Assembly: GCA_014799385.1 (NCBI GenBank)
Contig: JAAVIC010000033.1
Coordinates: 186,001-250,000, forward strand
Reading direction: 5' to 3'
Source of the DNA: Oscillospiraceae bacterium
Lineage (GTDB): Bacteria; Bacillota; Clostridia; Oscillospirales; Ruminococcaceae
DNA: 64,000 nt
Below, one piece after another: positions 53,412 through 61,831 of this stretch. The notes under the pieces were generated by a model, which was not told the origin of the DNA, did not search any database, and saw only the letters and a list, made by a program, of their open reading frames with translations. The translations under genes and the position numbers were made by a program. The first letter of the stretch is position 1. The number at the start of each line of letters is the position of its first letter.

Positions 53412-53920
53412 TGGAAGAGATTTACGGCAATATACAGAAATTATCGGAAGAAATAGTCCACGAATGCGCAGCACGCGGGTACAAAATCTCGACAGCCGAA
53501 AGCTGTACGGGAGGAATGATTGCAGCCGCGGTTACGGCGATTTCGGGCAGCAGCGCGGTAATAGAGCTTGGAATCTGCTCCTACTCAAACCGTATTAAGA
53601 ATGAAGTTCTGGGAGTATCCGAGGAAACGCTGCGGGAGTTCACCGAGTACAGCCTCCCTTGCGCCGAGGAAATGGCAAAAGGCGCGGTGACAGTTTCGGG
53701 CGCGAATTTCGCGGTTTCTACCAGCGGAGTTGCGGGTCCCACGGGCGGAACGGAAGAGAATCCGGTTGGAACTGTGTATATCGCTGTTTTCGGGAAGTCC
53801 GTAAGCGAATCCAAACGGTTTGAATTTGAGAACAACGGAAGAAATCATATTCGGGCAGCAGCAACCGAAAAGGCGCTTGAAATGCTGCTCCGGATAATAA
53901 AAAGCAAGGGGGAATCATAA
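53411..53920 (+). CDS. CinA C-terminal (nicotinamide-nucleotide amidase) protein
   Basis: Stand-alone PncC-type amidohydrolase of 169 residues that converts NMN to NaMN. The domain signature is STAESCTGGMIAAAVTAISGSS, followed by YSNRIKNEVLGV and TSGVAGPTGGTEENPVGTVYI. It lacks the N-terminal COG1058 domain of full CinA. The start codon overlaps the thiI stop (TGATG). Confidence 0.93.
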   Translation: MEEIYGNIQKLSEEIVHECAARGYKISTAESCTGGMIAAAVTAISGSSAVIELGICSYSNRIKNEVLGVSEETLREFTEYSLPCAEEMAKGAVTVSGANFAVSTSGVAGPTGGTEENPVGTVYIAVFGKSVSESKRFEFENNGRNHIRAAATEKALEMLLRIIKSKGES

Positions 53921-55150
53921 ATGCCATCTTTATTTGACGATGATTGGGAGGAAAACCTCAAACAGCGTGATGAGCGGAACAGAAAAAAGGACGAATCCAA
54001 AAATATTGCGATGGAAAAACTCGGAATAACGGACGCGTCATCAAAGAAAAACAAATCCGACAAGATAAACGGCAGGACAAACAAAAAGAACATCTGGGGA
54101 AGAATTGCGGAAAACGTAATTCCGCAGTCCGAGGACGAGCCAAAAGAAAAATTCCGCAAGATATTCCTGATGGTAGCTATTGTGTGCCTGATTGCCGCTC
54201 TGATTTATCTGGGTTGGCAGATCGTTCAGCTTGCGCAAGGGCGCGAAACAAATATAAAAATCGGTGAATTGGGCGGAATACAGGTTGAGTATTCTACAGG
54301 ATACTCCGTGCCCGATCATATAGTCAATCCCAATATCGGCGTCGTTACGGGACCCGGTACGGAAGAGCCCGAGATCATCGACCTTACTCCCGTGGTAAAC
54401 GTAAAGGAATATCCAAATTTCGACAATCTCAAACAGCAAAATCCCGATACGCGCGCGTGGGTTAAAATCCAAGGAACGTTGGTAAATAACGTAGTCGTTG
54501 CGGGTCCGGACTATGATTATTATGTCGACCACGATTTTTACGGAAACGAGTCTATATCGGGAACGATTTTCGCATCGCCAAGCAACACATGGGACGGCAC
54601 CGATGACAATACGGTTCTTTTTGGGCACAATATGAGTACCGGTGACTTTTTCGCTTACGTTGTGCATTATGTTCCAAATGATTACAGCAGCGAGCCGATT
54701 GCGTTCTATAAGAAGCATCCCACCGTTATGCTGTCAACTCCCGATGGCGGCTGCGAAGTTTACAAAATCTTCGCGGGTATGTTGGTGAACACACAGGAAG
54801 AATACGGAGATGTATTCCGTTATATTGACAAGACGCATTTTTACAGTCAGGACGATTTCAACGAGTTCATTCTGGGCGTTATGGACAGAAGTTGGTTCTT
54901 TACCGATGTTGACTTGACTTACGGCGATAAACTGCTTACGCTGTCGACCTGCAACTGGCCTCTCGGACGTGACATCGCAACGCGTTGGGTGGTTCTCGCG
55001 CGCAAGGTTCGTCCGGGCGAATCCGAGGAAGTGGATACTTCGGTTGCATATCGAAACTATAATCCGAAATTGTTTGACTACTATTACAGACGTATAGGAA
55101 GCAGTTGGGGCGGCAGAGTCTGGGACACCTCAAAGCTACTGAGTTACTAA
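53921..55150 (+). CDS. class B sortase 1
   Basis: Membrane transpeptidase of 409 residues. A long, charged cytoplasmic N-terminus (about 75 residues) precedes one membrane segment (IFLMVAIVCLIAALIYLGW) and a Pro/Gly-rich stalk. The sortase B domain has catalytic His in FGHNM, Cys in TLSTC and Arg in TRWVVLARK. First of three tandem sortases. No sorting-signal substrate is encoded nearby. Starts on the base after the CinA-type gene. Confidence 0.93.
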   Translation: MPSLFDDDWEENLKQRDERNRKKDESKNIAMEKLGITDASSKKNKSDKINGRTNKKNIWGRIAENVIPQSEDEPKEKFRKIFLMVAIVCLIAALIYLGWQIVQLAQGRETNIKIGELGGIQVEYSTGYSVPDHIVNPNIGVVTGPGTEEPEIIDLTPVVNVKEYPNFDNLKQQNPDTRAWVKIQGTLVNNVVVAGPDYDYYVDHDFYGNESISGTIFASPSNTWDGTDDNTVLFGHNMSTGDFFAYVVHYVPNDYSSEPIAFYKKHPTVMLSTPDGGCEVYKIFAGMLVNTQEEYGDVFRYIDKTHFYSQDDFNEFILGVMDRSWFFTDVDLTYGDKLLTLSTCNWPLGRDIATRWVVLARKVRPGESEEVDTSVAYRNYNPKLFDYYYRRIGSSWGGRVWDTSKLLSY

Positions 55151-55176
55151 CATTCTTATACCCTGGGGGGATTTAT

Positions 55177-56217
55177 ATGGCAAATTTTGTTGAAAAAGAG
55201 AACATTCTGATTCGCATAAGGAAATACCTCTTTCCTTGCAAAGGCGATTCAATCGGCGAAATAATAAGAAAAATCATTTTCATTTTGGGCGCGGTCATTC
55301 TGATCGTTTCAATGGTTATCCTGATTAAATATAAGGTTGACCTTGTGAACGATGCGAAATTGAATGAGGAATTAAGCAACATCTACCATGGAAGCGCAAC
55401 AACGGTGCAAATCACAGACGAGAAAAAGGAACAGCTCCAGAAGGAGTATCCAAAGGTAATGGACGAGTTCTTGCCGCTGCTAGAAATCAATAAAGACGTT
55501 ATTGGTTGGCTTAATATTCCGGGAATGGGTTTGATCAACTATGCGGTGCTTCAAGGAAACGATAACGATTATTATCTCAACCACAATTTCAATGGTCAGG
55601 AAAGCGTTTCGGGAGCGCTCTTCGCGGATTATCACGCCCCGATAAAGTCCGATTCTCAGCCCGCGAATATCATTATTTACGGACACAATATGAAATCCGG
55701 AGAATATTTCGGAACACTCCCCTACTATTTCAGTATGCCGTCCACGGGGGATATAAGCTTCTATCAAAATCACCCGACCATCGAATTCAGCACGCTTTAT
55801 GAAAAATCCACATATAAGATTTTCGCGGGAATGCTCGTCAATACCGAGGAAGCAGCGGGAGATGTGTTCAGATACCACACGGTTCACAACTTCTCAAGCA
55901 AGACAGAGTTCGATGAGTTCTGCGCGAACATTTTTGACAGAACTTCGTTTTATAATCCCGATGTTGACGTTCGTTACGGCGACGATCTGCTCACGCTGTC
56001 CACCTGTATGTTCGGTCCTTACGGCGGCGACACGGCAGACCCGCGATGGGTAATCTTCGCGCGCAAGGTTCGTCCCGGCGAGGACGAAAGCGTAGATGTT
56101 TCAAAAGCGTATGCAAATCCCGACCCGTTGTTTTACGACCTGTTCTATGAGATTCACGGAGGTGAATGGGGCGGCAGAAAGTGGGATTCCAATTTGATTC
56201 AGGGATATTCTTACTAA
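55177..56217 (+). CDS. class B sortase 2
   Basis: Second sortase of the array, 346 residues. The N-terminus contains FPCKGDSIGEIIRKI, a motif shared in form with sortase 3, then a membrane segment (IIFILGAVILIVSMVILI). Catalytic His in IYGHNM, Cys in TLSTC, Arg in DPRWVIFARK are intact. Start ATG at 55177 follows GGGGGG; an upstream in-frame start overlaps sortase 1. Confidence 0.93.
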   Translation: MANFVEKENILIRIRKYLFPCKGDSIGEIIRKIIFILGAVILIVSMVILIKYKVDLVNDAKLNEELSNIYHGSATTVQITDEKKEQLQKEYPKVMDEFLPLLEINKDVIGWLNIPGMGLINYAVLQGNDNDYYLNHNFNGQESVSGALFADYHAPIKSDSQPANIIIYGHNMKSGEYFGTLPYYFSMPSTGDISFYQNHPTIEFSTLYEKSTYKIFAGMLVNTEEAAGDVFRYHTVHNFSSKTEFDEFCANIFDRTSFYNPDVDVRYGDDLLTLSTCMFGPYGGDTADPRWVIFARKVRPGEDESVDVSKAYANPDPLFYDLFYEIHGGEWGGRKWDSNLIQGYSY

Positions 56218-56255
56218 CCAACATCTTAATACAACATCGAAAGGACTGACACAAA

Positions 56256-57335
56256 ATGGCTCAGATGGATATGGGGGTTTCCCCTCCCCCCAAGGGGAAA
56301 AAAAGCAGAAAAAAGAAACAGAGCTTCGGTAAAAGCCTTGTAACCGGGCTTTTACCATGTAAAGGCGACACCACCGCCGAGATTGCTCGTAAGATAGTAT
56401 TTCTGCTTGCATTAGTGATTTTGATCGTGGCAATTGTCATGATAATATTGCAAGTCAGCAAGGAATACGGCGGCAAAAGTGAAACCGATCGATTTATAAT
56501 CGATCTCAAGAACAGAACCCCCACGCAAGAGCATATAGACCAACTTCCTCAGGGAACAATAGACACCGAACGCTTTGCAGAGCTGTATGCGGAAAACAAT
56601 GATTTCATCGGATGGATAACCATTCCCGGCACAAACATCGATTATCCGGTTATGCAGCACCCCGAAAAAGACTACTACCTCCACCGCAACTTCCAGAAAC
56701 AAGAGGAGTTTTCGGGAACGCTCTTCGTGGACCACAAAGGCAAAATAACCAAGGACTCCATGCCACAGAACACGATTATTTACGGGCATAATATGCTCTA
56801 TAAATACCAATTCTCGGCATTGATGGATTACAAACGCAATATAAATTTTCTGAGGACATCGCCTGTTATCGAGTTTGATACGCTGTATAATAACAATCAA
56901 TACAAGATAATTTCCGTATTTATGACGAATATTTATGAAGAGCATGGCGAGATCTTTGACTACACGCACAAGATCTACTTCACCAATCCCGATGAGTTCT
57001 TTGATTATGTGCTGCAATGCGAGGACAGAAGCCTTTACGAAACAGGGGTTGACGTTCAGTATGGTGACGAAATCGTTACGCTTTCGACTTGTGACCAAGA
57101 TACCGCGTTTGAGGCGAGATTGGTAGTGGTGGCAAGAAAGGTTCGCCCGAACGAATCTCCCGAGGTTGATACCGAAAAAATCGTAAAAAAAGACAGTATC
57201 AAGTATTTTGACGCATATTATAAAGCGTACGGACAGACTTGGAAAGGCAGAACGTGGGATACCTCGGTTGTTAAGGGTCTGGACGATTACATAAAACGGA
57301 ACAACCTCGAAGACAATCCCACTGACTATGAATAA
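56256..57335 (+). CDS. class B sortase 3
   Basis: Third sortase, 359 residues, with a basic N-terminal patch (PKGKKSRKKKQ), LLPCKGDTTAEIARKI before the membrane segment, and the catalytic set IYGHNM, TLSTC and ARLVVVARK. The three differ mainly in the loop after the catalytic Cys, so each may prefer a different sorting signal. Followed directly by the SpoIID-like gene. Confidence 0.93.
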   Translation: MAQMDMGVSPPPKGKKSRKKKQSFGKSLVTGLLPCKGDTTAEIARKIVFLLALVILIVAIVMIILQVSKEYGGKSETDRFIIDLKNRTPTQEHIDQLPQGTIDTERFAELYAENNDFIGWITIPGTNIDYPVMQHPEKDYYLHRNFQKQEEFSGTLFVDHKGKITKDSMPQNTIIYGHNMLYKYQFSALMDYKRNINFLRTSPVIEFDTLYNNNQYKIISVFMTNIYEEHGEIFDYTHKIYFTNPDEFFDYVLQCEDRSLYETGVDVQYGDEIVTLSTCDQDTAFEARLVVVARKVRPNESPEVDTEKIVKKDSIKYFDAYYKAYGQTWKGRTWDTSVVKGLDDYIKRNNLEDNPTDYE

Positions 57336-57351
57336 TGATAAGGACGTGAAT

Positions 57352-58722
57352 ATGAAAAATTTATCACTTGCGAAAATCATTGTCGCATTAATAGTCTGTA
57401 ATGTATATCTGCTTGTCTGCGGCATAATGGGAACGGTTTCTGAGTCCTTGACCGAAGCCGCCGACGTACCTGTAGAAAGCGATGACGCTTCACAGGGAGT
57501 GGGTACACAGGACTTCATTACCCCGGATATAACGCAGATTCCAATTGTTCCGGATACCACCACGACCGTAACCACGGCGTTCGGAACACCATTGCTCAGT
57601 ATGAAGCCCGTTAAAACGAGCTATAAGCCGAGTGAGCTTGTGGAACAGCTTGAACTTTCCAACAACTCTTCTGGGGAAACGGAAAATTCGGACAACAGCT
57701 CGGATACAAGCGAACCCGATACGTCCGACATTTCGGATAACTCTACCCCAGAGCCGGATAACTCCACCACCCACGAACCCGATGACACATCAAAACCGCA
57801 AGACAACACCAGCAGCACCACAACACCGCCCGAAAGCAGCGAGCCGACATCTTCAACGGATTCAACAACTTCGATACCGGCTCGCCCATCGCAAACAGTT
57901 ACCGACAACACTGCAGCGAACGAAATTCTCACGGTAAATGATGGCGGGGACATAGTTTCGGGAACGGCTCTGGATATTATATCAAGGATCGTAATGAATG
58001 AAATCGGAAGCACGTTTGCTCCCGAAGCGATAAAGGCTCAGGCGGTGGCTGCCTACACGCACGTTAAATATCACAATGCGCGTGGAAGCTATCCGAATGT
58101 TCTGCTGAAAAACGAAGTTTCCGATTCGGTAAAGGTGTTGGTGGAATCTGTAATCGGGCAAGCGATGTACTATGACGGCGAGATGATTCAAGCGGTATAT
58201 TCCGCTTCTTCGGCGGGCTGCACGGCGTCCAGTAAGAATGTCTGGGGTGTGGACTATCCGTATCTGAGAAGCGTTTACTGCGAGCTTGACGCCGATTATG
58301 ACCCCAATTACGGGAAAAAGGCTACCTTCAGCTCCTCGGAGATCAAGTCGAAAATTTACAGCTCCACGGGAATTTCGCTGAGCGGCGATCCGTCAGACTG
58401 GTTCTCGATAAATGACCGCACCGAGGGCAAATACGTTGGAAATATGTCTATCGGTGGCTACAACACCTATGTTGACAGCGACGGCGACACGGTTAAAATT
58501 ACAGGACGTGTATTCCGCGAGCGGATTATGAGTTTCAAGATTCGTTCGAGCGCGTTTGACATTGAATATAACGAAGATTCCGATGAGTTTACAGTTACTA
58601 CATACGGCTACGGTCACGGTGTGGGGCTTAGCCAAAATGGCGCAAATGCTCTGGCGAAATACTGGGTCTGGGACTACAAACAAATCCTGGAGTTCTACTA
58701 TCAGGGAGCATACGTAAAATAA
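57352..58722 (+). CDS. exported SpoIID/LytB-domain protein
   Basis: A 456-residue exported protein: an N-terminal signal or anchor (IIVALIVCNVYLLVCGIMG), about 130 residues of Ser/Thr/Asp/Pro-rich linker, and a SpoIID domain (IVMNEIGSTFAPEAIKAQAV, SSAGCTASSKNVWG, YGYGHGVGLSQNGANALA). SpoIID is a lytic transglycosylase that cleaves glycan strands in spore engulfment; this paralogue has a long wall-spanning linker and lies with sortases, so it may act on vegetative wall. Start at 57352 uses AAGGA; an ATG at 57328 overlaps the sortase. Confidence 0.88.
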   Translation: MKNLSLAKIIVALIVCNVYLLVCGIMGTVSESLTEAADVPVESDDASQGVGTQDFITPDITQIPIVPDTTTTVTTAFGTPLLSMKPVKTSYKPSELVEQLELSNNSSGETENSDNSSDTSEPDTSDISDNSTPEPDNSTTHEPDDTSKPQDNTSSTTTPPESSEPTSSTDSTTSIPARPSQTVTDNTAANEILTVNDGGDIVSGTALDIISRIVMNEIGSTFAPEAIKAQAVAAYTHVKYHNARGSYPNVLLKNEVSDSVKVLVESVIGQAMYYDGEMIQAVYSASSAGCTASSKNVWGVDYPYLRSVYCELDADYDPNYGKKATFSSSEIKSKIYSSTGISLSGDPSDWFSINDRTEGKYVGNMSIGGYNTYVDSDGDTVKITGRVFRERIMSFKIRSSAFDIEYNEDSDEFTVTTYGYGHGVGLSQNGANALAKYWVWDYKQILEFYYQGAYVK

Positions 58723-58727
58723 AAATA

Positions 58728-58759
58728 ATCCGCAAGGTTCACGCCTTGCGGATATTTTC
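58728..58759. terminator. bidirectional terminator after the sortase operon
   Basis: Perfect 10-bp stem ATCCGCAAGG/CCTTGCGGAT, loop TTCACG, with Ts on both sides; it serves the plus-strand operon and the small minus-strand gene. Confidence 0.85.
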
Positions 58760-58874
58760 ATTGCCGAATGTAAATCCCCTGCTCCTCGATGTAGTCCTCA
58801 AGCTCCTGCTTCATATCATCAACCCAGGTTTTTTCATCGCTCGTTTCGGGGACTTGCTTTTCTTTATCGTCCAT
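58758..58874 (-). CDS. 38-residue acidic small protein
   Basis: A short reading frame with AAAGGAG before ATG at 58874 and a strong terminator at its end. The product is acidic and helical (ELEDYIEEQG), without membrane segment. No family recognised. The good ribosome site and terminator support a real gene, but it is too short to be certain. Confidence 0.5.
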   Translation of the reverse strand: MDDKEKQVPETSDEKTWVDDMKQELEDYIEEQGIYIRQ

Positions 58875-59012
58875 AATGCTTCACTCCTTTCCGATTGCTC
58901 CTATTTCCGTGAACGCGGGTTTGAATCCGCACTTTAACGCTATCTTTTGCGAATGGATATGGCGACCGCCGTGCCATAAAATGGAATCACCGTATTATTT
59001 CGTCTATACAGT

Positions 59013-59456
59013 TCATTGTATTCTCTCCATAACGGTAGTAACCAGTTTTTCGCAGCCCTCTCGGATATCCGCGTAGGTACGCTCGAAATCTCCGGTATAC
59101 CAAGGGTCTGCGACGTCACGGTCGAGTAGCAGACGGCGGATTTTGTTCTGCGGGTCTCCCCAAAAACGCTCCATATTGCGGATATTCGCGCTGTCCAATC
59201 CAATTATTAAGTCGAACTCATCATAGTCGGACTTAGTGATTTGGCGAGCACGTTTGCCGGAATAATCAATTCCCAGCCGCCGAAGAATCCGCGCAGTTCC
59301 GCTGTGCACGGGATTGCCCAGTTCCTCGGACGAGGTTCCCGCCGATTCGGTCAAAACGTTATCAATCCCCCGCTGTTCGAGCATTTGACGTATTACAAAT
59401 TCCGCCATCGGCGAACGGCAGATGTTGCCGTGGCAGACGAATAGAATTTTGAGCAT
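59013..59456 (-). CDS. low-molecular-weight protein tyrosine phosphatase
   Basis: A 147-residue phosphatase with the P-loop VCHGNICRSPMAEF (CX5R) at the N-terminus and the general-acid Asp in DPWYTGDF. These enzymes act on protein tyrosine or arginine phosphates (YwlE/PtpA types); which one cannot be told here. GAAAGGAG precedes ATG at 59456. No partner kinase is in the window. Confidence 0.92.
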   Translation of the reverse strand: MLKILFVCHGNICRSPMAEFVIRQMLEQRGIDNVLTESAGTSSEELGNPVHSGTARILRRLGIDYSGKRARQITKSDYDEFDLIIGLDSANIRNMERFWGDPQNKIRRLLLDRDVADPWYTGDFERTYADIREGCEKLVTTVMERIQ

Positions 59457-59619
59457 TTTCTTTCTCCTTTCGGAATTGCCGTCAATTGCCTTGTTATGCC
59501 GTATTGCGGAACATAAAAATCTGTCACGCTCGGCGAAGATCTCTCACACAAGTTGGCAAATCGGGGCAAGTGTTGGCGGGCAAACGTAGTAAAAGCGTAG
59601 TAGGAATCGTGGTACTTTA

Positions 59620-60522
59620 CTACTGAGGAATCTCCTCGCTGTTCTCCAGATCATGAAGTGTTTTGCCGTCTGCGGTTTTCCACTCCACCCAGCCGTTCGC
59701 GTTTTTACCAATCGCAAATACTGCTCCTCCGGATGGTGTACTAAACAGCACATCCTCAAGCAGCATATTATTTTCATCAACTTTACACTGTCTCCGACGT
59801 TCCAGACTGCCTTTTGGAAGGTAATCTGCATCTATTGGTGAAATAAAGCTCCCCTTTAACACCACAAATCCATCGGCAGTCTGCCTGCCATGGGCTTTTA
59901 CTGTAAAATTTATCTGTTTGATTGTTCTGGTTAAATACAGTTCAGGTTCCTCATTTTCAGATGTTTCATTAGGAATATCCGATTTGCTGACTATTAATGG
60001 AACAAAAACCTTATGTCCGAGTGTTCCCATGATCAGCTTTGCGTAATCAACAAATTCCTCAAGTTCGCTCTCCTTCTCCTCGGTAATATGTCCGGGCGAA
60101 GGGTCATTTCCGTTTTTGACTATGTATCTATTAGCTTCAATAGCGAGATTACAAAAACGATTTTCCAGATAACTTATCTCGGTCGGTCCGAAAGAATTAT
60201 TTGAGGTTGTAAAAACTACTGCTTCCGTCCAATAATCTTTTTCGGGATTACGCTTATGTTCGTAAAGTCGATTCAGAATTCCCTCACCGTTTTTACGTAT
60301 TCCAGCCTGACCGATATATACGATGCTATTTCCCGTTTCATCGGACGTTCCAAATAGGAAATATACACCGCTCTGTTTAAGATCTTCGCGCTCCTTGCAC
60401 CTATCAAGCTCCGTTCTCGGAATTTTATATGCAACTCCCGTCCAATTCGCTAAGGTGCATTTTATTCTGCCGTTTGCATCGCCGTCCATTAAAAATAAAT
60501 TTATGTTTTTTCCACGTGACAT
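59620..60522 (-). CDS. GIY-YIG nuclease with DUF4357
   Basis: A 300-residue protein: N-terminal GIY-YIG nuclease domain (SGVYFLFGTSDETGNSIVYIGQAG, then RLYEHKRNPEKDYW and the Glu in EISYLENRF), a middle linker, and a C-terminal DUF4357 segment (FAIGKNANGWVEWKTADGKTLHDL). Such proteins are accessory, found near mobile elements and defence genes. ATG at 60522 has GAGGAG. It lies between core genes and the Fic gene. Confidence 0.88.
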   Translation of the reverse strand: MSRGKNINLFLMDGDANGRIKCTLANWTGVAYKIPRTELDRCKEREDLKQSGVYFLFGTSDETGNSIVYIGQAGIRKNGEGILNRLYEHKRNPEKDYWTEAVVFTTSNNSFGPTEISYLENRFCNLAIEANRYIVKNGNDPSPGHITEEKESELEEFVDYAKLIMGTLGHKVFVPLIVSKSDIPNETSENEEPELYLTRTIKQINFTVKAHGRQTADGFVVLKGSFISPIDADYLPKGSLERRRQCKVDENNMLLEDVLFSTPSGGAVFAIGKNANGWVEWKTADGKTLHDLENSEEIPQ

Positions 60523-60650
60523 TTGTTTCTCCTCACAGCTTATAATATACTTATTATAATTATATCACATATTTAAGAAAAATGGAATACCTTACCACAA
60601 AAAAATTGCCTTATTGATCAATCTTGACCAATAAAGCAACAAAACACATT

Positions 60651-61697
60651 TCAGTTCAACCTAAAATAATTAGTCGCCTTTCCGCTACCCTCTCTTTTCA
60701 ACTCTCCGGCAGCAACCAGCTTGCGAAGCGCTCCTTCAACAGCGCTGACACTGAGAGACGGACAAAGCTCGCGGATATCCTGCTTTGTAAATCTTCCGAT
60801 CTTGTTTTGCGAAGCTCGTCTGACCGTTTCGAGCGCGGACAGCTTTGTTTCCACCAAAGAAAAACGATCCTCAAAATCTTTATATGCCGCAAGAACCGTT
60901 CCTAGTATATATTTTATGAATGGCACCGCGTCCTCTGTGCCCTCATGCCAACCGTGTTGAGACTCATTTAAGGCATTGTAGTACAGATCTTTGTTTTTGG
61001 CGATCTTTGCCTCAAGCGAGATGTATTTTCCCACATAAAATCCGTTTCTGTAAAGCAGCAGTGTTGTCAACAGTCTGCTCATTCTACCGTTTCCGTCATT
61101 GAACGGATGAATACACAAAAAATCATGGATAAATATCGGGATCACGATCAGCGGCTCGACCTCGTTATTTCCGATAACACGGTTGTATTCCTCACAGATC
61201 TTATCCATAGCCATCGGAGTTTCAAACGGATCAAGCGGTGTAAACAGCGTTTCCGTATGCCCGTCCGAGTGAGTCGCGCTGATATAATTCTGAACGTTTT
61301 TCGTCCGCCCCGCCATCGGATTATTCATGTGACTGTACATTGTTTTATGAAGCTGCAAAATATAATTTTGCGTTATCGGAATAACGTCAAAGTTCTCATG
61401 AATAATGTTCAGCACATCGCGATATCCGGCTATCTCCTGCTCATCGCGGTTTTTAGGTGTGGTTTTCTCCTCAACAAGCTGCTTTATGCGCGTGCTTGTG
61501 GTGACGATTCCCTCAATAGCATTGGATGCCTCGGTACTTTGTATTTTTGCAATATTGACGAGTTTTTCAAGTTCATCGGGACGCTGTTTCAGATACAGTT
61601 CCTGTTTTCCAGCTTCCTTATAAATTGCAGCAATCAGTCCGAGCATTTCCGAATCCCATTTTTGGTCTTTGATTGCCGAATAGTTGAAATCTCTCAT
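60651..61697 (-). CDS. Fic family protein
   Basis: A 348-residue Fic-domain protein that probably transfers AMP to target proteins. The N-terminal inhibitory helix (SNAIEG) and the catalytic HPFNDGNGRMSR are both present, as in class II Fic proteins, followed by a winged-helix domain (KQDIRELCPSLSVSAVEGAL). It may act in regulation or as an accessory toxin kept in check in cis. Promoter at 61726-61754. Confidence 0.93.
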   Translation of the reverse strand: MRDFNYSAIKDQKWDSEMLGLIAAIYKEAGKQELYLKQRPDELEKLVNIAKIQSTEASNAIEGIVTTSTRIKQLVEEKTTPKNRDEQEIAGYRDVLNIIHENFDVIPITQNYILQLHKTMYSHMNNPMAGRTKNVQNYISATHSDGHTETLFTPLDPFETPMAMDKICEEYNRVIGNNEVEPLIVIPIFIHDFLCIHPFNDGNGRMSRLLTTLLLYRNGFYVGKYISLEAKIAKNKDLYYNALNESQHGWHEGTEDAVPFIKYILGTVLAAYKDFEDRFSLVETKLSALETVRRASQNKIGRFTKQDIRELCPSLSVSAVEGALRKLVAAGELKREGSGKATNYFRLN

Positions 61698-61725
61698 TCC
61701 CCTTCTCCTCTCGTGTTTCCCTTAT

Positions 61726-61754
61726 ATTATAGCACAAAATAAGGGAAAAATCAA
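61726..61754 (-). promoter_or_regulatory. promoter of the Fic gene
   Basis: Minus-strand TTGATT, 17 bp, TATAAT, 29 bp before the start codon. Confidence 0.75.
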
Positions 61755-61773
61755 GAGTTGTGTTAAATATTAC

Positions 61774-61817
61774 AAAAAAAGTTGCCACGCTAATCTTACA
61801 TTGATCGGAGTGGCAAC
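61774..61817 (-). terminator. terminator of the integrase operon
   Basis: GTTGCCAC/GTGGCAAC with a 21-base loop, followed on the minus strand by TTTTTTT. It is just past the integrase stop codon and could lie near the element's attachment site. Confidence 0.75.
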
Positions 61818-61831
61818 AATATTTCATTTAA

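Noticed and set aside
57328-57351. Earlier ATG for the SpoIID-like gene
   Set aside because: It overlaps the sortase 3 end and has no ribosome site, while AAGGA stands before the ATG at 57352.
56412-57575. 387-codon minus-strand frame across sortase 3
   Set aside because: It is antisense to an intact sortase with its catalytic residues; no ribosome site or domain was seen.
58905-58935. T-arm-like sequence GCGGGTTTGAATCCGC resembling a tRNA remnant
   Set aside because: No acceptor, D or anticodon arms can be folded around it, so it is not a tRNA or a clear attachment site.
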